Source: Nyssa sinensis
Lineage: Eukaryota > Streptophyta > Magnoliopsida > Cornales > Nyssaceae
Assembly (NCBI GenBank): GCA_008638375.1
Contig: CM018041.1
Coordinates: 9,944,627 to 10,008,626 of the forward strand
Reading direction: 5' to 3'
DNA length: 64,000 nt
Positions 57,275 through 64,000 of this stretch are shown here, piece by piece; the first letter of the stretch is position 1; each line of letters starts with the position of its first letter. Under the pieces are notes generated by a model. That model was not told the DNA's origin, did not search any database, and was given only the letters and a program-made list of their open reading frames with translations. Position numbers and translations under genes: made by a program.

Positions 57275-59227
57275 ATGGTTCCATCATCATCACCTTTATG
57301 CATGATTGTTGTTGCTGCTATTTTTCTTGTAGTCAACCTTTTTTTCCGTTGCTTGGCTCCCAAGTTTGGAGAAAAAGATCGAACATTCATTTTTTCTTTC
57401 TTTGATGTAGAGTTTATTTGTTCAACCTCCGAAATATTGAAGCTTAAACTTTTTGTTTTTGTTTTGGTTTATCAAAAATCCTTAACGATAATATCTTTTT
57501 GCCAACAGCACTTGTTCGAGTCGAAAGGAAGTTGCAAGCTGTTAAGGCAAGAGGAAGCATACTTTGGGTTATCATTTTCCATGGAGTCTACTAAGACTTT
57601 TGATCTCAAGGTGAATATTGGCTGCCAGTGCGACGGATGCGAGAAAAATTTGAAGAAACTGCTGACAGAACTAGGAGTGAAGTACGATATCAATTTACAA
57701 CAAGAGAAGGTGACGATCTCAGGCACTGTCGACCCAGAAACAATCATAGTGAAAATCAAAAAAGAGATGAAGAAAACAGCAACGCTCTGGCCAAAGAAAA
57801 GCCCACCGGCCCTGAACAATTTTCAGACAACACAATCTATCCGGCGGCCAACACAATCTATCCGGCAGCCAACACAATCTACAACACAATCTATCCGGCG
57901 GCCATCACAATCTATCCAGCACAAGCACGATTCCGAGGAGCTGACACAATCTGCAACACAATCTATCCGGCAGCCAACACAATCTATCTGGCAGCCAACA
58001 CAATCTGCAACACAATCTATCCGGCGGCCATCACAATCTATCCGGCACAAGCACGATTCCGAGGAGCTGACACAATCTGCAACACAATCTATCCGGCAGC
58101 CAACACAATCTATCTGGCAGCCAACACAATCTATCCGGCGGCCATCACAATCTATCTGGCAGCCAACACAATCTGCAACACAATCTATCCGGCGGCCATC
58201 ACAATCTATCCGGCACAAGCACGATTCCGAGGAGCTGACACAATCTGCAACACAATCTATCCGGCGGCCATCACAATCTATCCGGCACAAGCACGATTCC
58301 GAGGAGCTGACACAATCTGCAACACAATCTATCCGGCAGCCAACACAGTCTATCTGGCAGCCAACACAATCTGCAACACAATCTATCCGGCGGCCAACAC
58401 AATCTATCCGGCTGACAACACAATCTATCTGGCAGCCAACACAATCTGCAACACAATCTATCCGGCGGCCAACACAATCTATCCGGCTGACAACACAATC
58501 TCTCCGGCACGAGCACGAATTTGAACTACAAAGTTATAAGAAGCGGTTCCCCTGCGATGGATGCAAGGAAGATGGGTTTGGATCAAGACACAGATGCAAA
58601 TACTGTGACTATGAACTCCATAACGAGTGCAAGAACCCAAAGCCCACGATTTCCCATGATTTTTTCAAAGGATACACCTTCACTTTCTTTGAAAAATTGC
58701 CTAAAGAATGTGGCGACAACTACTGCAAAAAGCAAGCAAGTTACTGTAGTGCATGCGGAAAGGAGATATGTGGCTTTGTTTACCACTGCGAAGAAAAGGG
58801 CTGGAACTTGCATCCATGCTGTAGCCGCCTCCCAACTAAAAGGAGTATGGATGGAGTGAGCTTTGAGCTTCGCAATAAGGCATCATCGAATTGCATGAGG
58901 TGCAACCAGAAAGTAGTCAGGTGTAGCAGCAAGAGTGTCCCGGGCTGGTCTTATGTTTGTACTTCTGAGCCAGAGGGCTATCAGTTTCATGTGTATTGTG
59001 TGACTGAAATGGTGCATGAGGCTTGGAAGAAGGGGGCTGTTGGCAATATTGATTCCGATGCTTTGAAGGAGAAGAGTCTACGGCTTGTGGTTAATTCGAA
59101 CTGGAAAGATAAGAAAGGTAGTCTATTCTGGAGGATTCTGCCGATATTACTCAGAACCGTAGTGGGTATTCTTTTGGGGGATCCAACTGCAATTTTTGCT
59201 TCATTCTTTGAATTAGTCTCGAAGTGA
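57275..59227 (+). CDS. paralogue C: HMA-DC1 protein with expanded TQSIRRP-repeat linker
   Basis: The frame is open for 650 residues from ATG 57275. The start equal to that of A is ATG 57581 (548 residues), and the part before it may instead contain an intron (acceptor CAACAG at 57508). From 57581 the HMA domain has the same CQCDGC site. Residues 82-310 are a repeat linker with 33 [T/S]QS motifs (TQSIRRP, TQSIRQP, TQSIWQP, TQSA) and four KHDSEEL modules. Next come HEHEFELQ, three DC1 modules and the hydrophobic tail. The His-Glu run of A and B is reduced to HEHE. In the second DC1 module YCKKQASYC has Gln where A and B have His. The frame is intact despite about 690 bp of minisatellite, because every unit is a multiple of 3. 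Confidence 0.85.
   Translation: MVPSSSPLCMIVVAAIFLVVNLFFRCLAPKFGEKDRTFIFSFFDVEFICSTSEILKLKLFVFVLVYQKSLTIISFCQQHLFESKGSCKLLRQEEAYFGLSFSMESTKTFDLKVNIGCQCDGCEKNLKKLLTELGVKYDINLQQEKVTISGTVDPETIIVKIKKEMKKTATLWPKKSPPALNNFQTTQSIRRPTQSIRQPTQSTTQSIRRPSQSIQHKHDSEELTQSATQSIRQPTQSIWQPTQSATQSIRRPSQSIRHKHDSEELTQSATQSIRQPTQSIWQPTQSIRRPSQSIWQPTQSATQSIRRPSQSIRHKHDSEELTQSATQSIRRPSQSIRHKHDSEELTQSATQSIRQPTQSIWQPTQSATQSIRRPTQSIRLTTQSIWQPTQSATQSIRRPTQSIRLTTQSLRHEHEFELQSYKKRFPCDGCKEDGFGSRHRCKYCDYELHNECKNPKPTISHDFFKGYTFTFFEKLPKECGDNYCKKQASYCSACGKEICGFVYHCEEKGWNLHPCCSRLPTKRSMDGVSFELRNKASSNCMRCNQKVVRCSSKSVPGWSYVCTSEPEGYQFHVYCVTEMVHEAWKKGAVGNIDSDALKEKSLRLVVNSNWKDKKGSLFWRILPILLRTVVGILLGDPTAIFASFFELVSK
57825..58512 (+). 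repeat. coding minisatellite based on a 21-bp unit
   Basis: The unit ACACAATCTATCCGGCGGCC (plus one base) and a 12-bp short form (ACACAATCTGCA) alternate with a GCACAAGCACGATTCCGAGG module in higher-order blocks. The seed is visible in A at 33774-33796 (CAAAAACAATCTATCCACCG). All units are multiples of 3, so other frames on both strands are open too. Confidence 0.92.
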
Positions 59228-60003
59228 TTCCTTTTGGTTTGGTTTTTGAGGGTGGTTTGTCTTCTTGGTTTTGTGATTTTAGAGGTCTTGCCCTGTTTTG
59301 TTGTTGAGGTTTTTGGGTTCTTTATTTCTTGGGCCCCTTTGGTATTGTATTATTATTATTATTATTATTATTATACCTTTTCAATTCTTAATTATAAAAA
59401 AAGAAAAGAAAAAAAGAAACCCATTCTCGGGTTTCTTCTAAACCTAGTATTAATTTGAGGTCTGTGTGAAGAATATGCCAAATTCAAACATTATCTAGAT
59501 ACTTCAATTCTTGATTTATTGAAGAATAATGTTAGATATCTCAATTTTTATATGACTAATTATATCTCCAATTAAATGCATTATTTTATGATAATTTTAA
59601 AAATCATACCACATGGGATCCAAAAATATTATATTAAGAATATAATTAAAGATATAAATTGAAAATATCTAAATTTTTTCTTTTATTCTCTTCTTTTTCC
59701 CCCTTTTGTTACATTAATCTATGAATCTATAATTTGTATTTGTACCCTACAACTTTTGTTGAAGGATAGAGACAAAATCAAATGGGCCATTGTGCACTTG
59801 GGTCGGTTTATAATATACCTTTATTTATAGTTCATGATTTCCGGGTAAAAGCCGGTACTGAGGTAAGAGGCAACATCTAAAAGATTAAAACTGTCTTGTG
59901 TTTAGAAAATAAGGATAATAGCCAGTTTTTTTTTTTTTTTTTTTTAATTTTTTTCCTCCAATATTCCTTTAACATCAATATGCCTCCGGTCTCAGCTCAT
60001 TAA
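59228..60003. other. 3' flank of paralogue C
   Basis: It matches the paralogue A flank (34543-35375), with a (TTA)n run at 59349-59373. It ends at CTCATTAAC, the point where A carries the truncated CRM LTR. Confidence 0.6.
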
Positions 60004-60167
60004 CAAGAAGCCATGAAGGAAAAAAAATCAAATATTGAGAATCTGATGGATTAAAACTGAATTTCAGAGATAGTATGACATGATTACAAATAGACTGGAC
60101 TTTACTTCACTCCCGAATTAGTATACATATAGCAATAGTAACTAAAAATTCTCGTAACATTGATCAC

Positions 60168-60203
<36 letters not shown>

Positions 60204-61723
60204 ATGTATATAGATATTACTCGCCAAAATCTTATATTTTTAATTAAAAATGAACGATTTAAACATTCATAAATTACAAACTATGAGAATATTATTTGCC
60301 TATTATATCTTGAAATTCTATTAACTCCGTAGGAAGCATACTCAGGGTTACAATTTAAACCTCAAATCAAAAGCCAAATTAAGCTTTAATTGGTCATTGA
60401 GATCCGTGCCTGACTTAACAAAACTTAAGCTTCGGCCAATTCCTAAATTAGGCCCAAATTCTACTACTCTTTGACTTTAACCTAATCGTGATAAAAAAAA
60501 AAAAAAAGGTTTTATTTCGTTTTGATGCATTCTACTCTCTCCAATAAATATTAAATATAATAGTAAAATATAAAAGTCTTACTATTATTTTTTTCTCATC
60601 TGTCTAACATTCATAATCCGAGTACATTATACTAATGAATAGCTAGTCAAACATGACATCATTTTTGCACTACTCAAATATTCTTGTCGAGTCTAGTTGG
60701 TATGAAACAATACGAGATACTCAAAAAAACATCAAGAAAATTCATCTCTTACTAAACAGTAATCATCTAATAAATTATGAGATCGTTTGTAATTATATAG
60801 TAGGAGATTAATTGTGCCACATTTGAGTATGTAGAGAGATGGATGCAACCCAATTTATCATAGTACTTTCTCATTTCTATTTATATCATTTCCTTTTGCT
60901 TCACTTTATTTTTAGAACAACTACCTTATAATTTTCTATTTCCTTCCTTGTCCGGCAGGCCGCATCATCCAAGCAACTTCCATATAGTTTTCTTCTTTTA
61001 TATACATGAATGTATATTACTAATAGTTTTTTGTTTTTTCTGTTTGTCGGAACATATTCCTCAACAATTCCCTCAGTTTCTCTCAAAAATACCTTCACGC
61101 GGCAGCAGTGGTTGCGAGTCGGGGCCCCTCATGTCATCACTCGTTTTCTTTTCTTGACTTTCTGTGGATGCATGTCTATGGCATGCATTGAGACCAATCA
61201 TGAATCTAAACAGAAAATAGTCCCGCCCTCTACCTAAACTGTCGATTATATATATATATATATATTCCAACTATAACGTGTGAAGGACACCAATAAGCAA
61301 AAAGAAAAGAAAAAAAAAACAAAAAATAATGCATTGCTTTGTTGGTCAAAGGTCCCACGTCACATGATCAGAAGCTCCAAGACCATGCATATCAGGAGAC
61401 GATATAGTGATTTCGTGGCAATCAAACAAATAAAGAAAATATTCTAAGAAAGAAAAAGATGAGAAAACCTGCTAACTGTTTTCCTATTTGATAAAAAATA
61501 TAATAATAAAATTATATTTTTTTAAAAAATTTAAATTTTTTAATGAATTAGTAATTTAATATAGTATCAAAGCAGATAAAAAAATTCTGAATTCAAATCT
61601 CATCGTAATCTTAAAATTATAAAAAATATGAATTAACACATGTGATGAGCCATGTTAAAAAATATAATAATAAAATTTTTCAATCACAACATTCACATTA
61701 GGAGGCACCAAGAAAATACGTAC
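60004..61723. other. spacer, no gene recognised
   Basis: A/T-rich, with a (TA)n(TG)n run at 60169-60201. A more balanced patch at 60940-61240 gives short overlapping frames on both strands without a recognisable protein. Confidence 0.5.
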
Positions 61724-62170
61724 ACTATATTTAGATGGAAGGAATTAGAAAGAAACGGAAGTGAAGGAGAAGGAGGTGGGGCTTATATCATGTTTGTTTT
61801 AAAATTTGGAAGGAAAGGAGGGAGTGCTTAGCCCTCATTTGAGCAATTTTGTTATTCCTTTAAAAGTGAGAGGAAATAGAGGGAAAAGAAACAAGGATTT
61901 AATGAATTTTTAATAATATCAATATTATTTTTAAAATTGTAAAAGTGAAAATAAAAATAACACCTCTATCCTAAGACATCCAAATAAAAATATAAAATTC
62001 TTTTCTTTCCTCTCTCTTTTATCATTCCCAAACAAGATGAAATGATTATATTAGTATTTCCTTTCCTTTTCTTTTATTAGTTATCCAAATATAAACGAGA
62101 TCCTCTTTTCTCCTCTCTTTTTCTTTTTCTCATAACTAATACTTTCTTCTTACTTATCCAAACGAACTGT
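61724..62170. mobile_element. foldback MITE family, copy 2
   Basis: It has the same order of blocks as 43540-44040 (GGCTTATATCATGTTTGTTT, GATTTAATGA, CTATCCTAAG, TTATCCAAACGAACT) with about 50 bp of deletions and many substitutions. Confidence 0.7.
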
Positions 62171-62390
62171 TAGGATAGCTCTGAATCTTCTCACAAAAAA
62201 AACATCAAGGGACATATTCATTCCAAAATGTGGTGACCCACCATGCCATGACTGGTGGTCAGCATAAGACTATAAATTGAAAGTGGTTCCACACTTCTGT
62301 AAATTCCAAGAAGTTTCACCTAGCTTAATTGATTTGAATTTCATTAAATTTTAAATAAAAAAGTACAACAATAGTGTCTAGTTGGCTGGC

Positions 62391-62664
62391 TATATAAGAG
62401 CCCAAAAGACCGATCCTGTCTTCTCATGAGCTTCTCCTCTCTCTGTCTCTATTGTAAGATTGATTAAACACATTAGGGTTAGTGCACAAAATTAGGTAAC
62501 ATCAAATATTGCATCTGTATTAATTTTTTGGAGTCCTTATCTTTTACCTTTAATATATATACCGTTTTCACCATTATAATTACATTGTTCTTATAATTAT
62601 AATTATCTCCATCCATTGTTGATCGTTACATGCTTCTTTAATGTGGCAATATGTTGTCTCATAG
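62391..62664 (+). promoter_or_regulatory. promoter, leader exon and 5' UTR intron of paralogue D
   Basis: A TATATAAGAGCCC box (62391-62403) is followed by a CT-rich leader. A 211-bp intron follows, with donor ATT|GTAAGA (GT 62454) and acceptor TCTCATAG (62664), 21 bases before the ATG. The same plan (leader intron just before the ATG) is seen in A, B and C. Confidence 0.6.
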
Positions 62665-62685
62665 GTAACAACCCAAGCTCTCGGC

Positions 62686-63429
62686 ATGACGGTGACAAAG
62701 AAGACTCATGCTAGCCACCCAGATCACGAGCTCGAGCTGAAAAGCTACCAAAAGCCATACACATGCGATGGATGCAAAGAGCAAGGAGCAAGGGTTTGGA
62801 TCAAGGTACAGATGTGAGCTATGTGACTATGATCTCCATGAGGATTGCACGTTCAACACTCCAAACACGACCCATGGGTTGTTCAGAGGATCAACCTTCA
62901 AGTTTTTTGTCCAACCACCGAAGAAATATTGTAGCAAAGCCAATTGTGATGTGTGCACAAGATATTGCAACGCGTGTGGAGAGACAATAAATGGTTTTGT
63001 TTATCATTGTGAAGAGAAAGGCTGGGACTTGCACCCGTGTTGTCGCAACCTCAAGAACAAGTTGTGATGCTTCGGCTTCATGATAATGTGTCATCAAAGT
63101 GCCTCTGGTGCGACTAGAAAAACCTAAGCGGTAGTGCTTCGGGTGTTAGGGGGTGGTCTTATGTGTCCAAGTGCGAGAAGTACCATTTTCATGTGTATTG
63201 CGCCACAGAAATGGTGCTTGAAGGTTGGAAAAGCAGTGCTAACAATGACAACTGTTTGGCCTTGGAGAATTTGGAGCTGCCTGCACTTGAAGTTAAATAA
63301 AAAAGAAAGGGTAGGAAAGGAGGCAAATATTGGAGGGCTTTGAAGATGTTCCTCAAGACCATTGCGTGTGTTCTTTTAGGGGATCCGACCCTAACACTTG
63401 CTTCTCTCCTTTTCGATTTTGTCCCTTAA
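62686..63429 (+). pseudogene. paralogue D: DC1-only pseudogene
   Basis: ATG 62686 reads MTVTKKTHASHPDHELELKS, then CDGCKEQG, and goes out of phase at a 7-bp tandem duplication (GAGCAAG twice, about 62780-62793). The right phase continues with FGSRYRCELCDYDLHEDC, YCNACGETINGFVYHCEEKG and WDLHPCC. It meets TGA at 63065-63067, then TAG at 63116-63118 and TAA at 63297-63299. The tail still resembles A (LGDPTLTLASLL) and ends at TAA 63429. There is no HMA domain. It may resemble the ancestral DC1 gene to which HMA was fused (inference). Confidence 0.8.
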
Positions 63430-64000
63430 GTGATGCATGGTTTGATTCAGTCGTTATATTTTTAAGAGGTTTCTAAGTTTTTAGCAAATCTTGTCATGTC
63501 CACATATATACATATACATGTATGTGTGTGTGTGTGTGTCTATATGTATATGTGTATGAGTATACAGTTTGATGTCTTTTTTTTTTTTATTGATTAAGTA
63601 TGCTAGAAGTTCTTTTTTAAAAGCTCCAAAAGGAAAAAGGAGACTGTGTACTAAAAGTAAGTTGAATCAATGATATTTGGTATTTAATAGTAGTAAATTT
63701 GTTTTAGATGGGATTGTTACTAGAAAAATAGATTGTTCTGGTTGGGTTGTAAGCATCATGATATTATCATAAAGTCTTATAGGATGTTATCGTGATAATA
63801 ATAAAATTGTGCTTAATATTTTTTTTTCTTTTTTACATGCTTAATGTTCAATTTGATGCTCAAGAAAACATAAAAACCTTACAGGAACTTAAAATCTAAT
63901 ACGAGGCTACCATTCAAGTGGCAATCTTAACATTCTTTTTTTTTTCTTTCTTTTTCAGTTGGTTAATTTATCGTTTGTGATGAAAAAGTCAAGGATGGTG
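63430..64000. other. 3' flank of paralogue D, no gene
   Basis: T-rich UTR-like sequence, a TG/TA microsatellite at 63505-63560, and nothing else recognised to the window end. Confidence 0.5.

Noticed and set aside
57825..58512. CRISPR-like regularly spaced repeat
   Set aside because: Units are contiguous coding minisatellite blocks without unique spacers, in a plant gene.
57823..58516. Long Cys/Asp-rich minus-strand frames opposite the repeat of paralogue C
   Set aside because: Every unit is a multiple of 3, so an open frame on one strand makes others open too. No start context or homology.
57628..58524. 298-codon alternative plus-strand frame (NTIYPAA repeats)
   Set aside because: A shifted reading of the same minisatellite. 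The main frame links HMA to DC1.

Overview
This is an AT-rich plant nuclear window, most likely from a eudicot. The evidence is genes with T-rich GT-AG introns, Ty1/copia and Ty3/gypsy retrotransposons primed by initiator tRNA-Met, hAT, CACTA and Mutator-type elements, a plastid ycf2 insertion, and DC1 (C1-like zinc-finger) genes of a plant-specific type. I cannot name the species. No rRNA, tRNA, CRISPR array or prokaryotic operon was seen.

Layout. 1-3.1 kb: a possible exon end, a nuclear plastid DNA (NUPT) piece of ycf2, and a 712-bp non-autonomous hAT element. 3.1-19.6 kb: a nest of insertions. A Mutator-like MITE is split by a retroelement with about 3.2-kb LTRs and only 447 bp of internal sequence. 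Its right LTR is split by a 5.9-kb CACTA element (carrying an NLR leucine-rich-repeat piece, a B3-domain gene piece and a 5 x 161-bp array) and by a 3.1-kb solo LTR. 18.7-25.2 kb and 35.8-40.9 kb: two copies of a mostly non-coding segmental duplication. 27.1-32.8 kb: a nearly complete CRM-clade Ty3/gypsy element with a matching 5-bp TSD. 44-56 kb: remnants of two copia elements interrupted by two solo LTRs. 56.2-60 kb: a third duplication unit. 62-63.4 kb: a decayed DC1 relative.

Genes. The real gene content is a small cluster on the + strand. Paralogue A (about 33.1-34.5 kb) encodes an N-terminal heavy-metal-associated (HMA) domain with a CxxC motif, a His/Glu linker, three DC1-type Cys/His modules and a hydrophobic C-terminal tail. 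Paralogue B (41.8-43.3 kb) is nearly identical but a frameshift separates HMA from DC1, and a zinc-ligand Cys has become Ser. Paralogue C (57.3-59.2 kb) is intact, but its linker has expanded into about 230 residues of a 21-bp-based T-Q-S-I-R-R-P minisatellite. Paralogue D (62.7-63.4 kb) is a DC1-only pseudogene. A, B and C share 5' leader exons, an upstream hydrophobic coding stretch and 3' flanks, so they arose by recent duplication. Transposons have repeatedly landed in their promoters and spacers. The HMA-DC1 fusion family with its diverging linker is the best candidate here for something little described.
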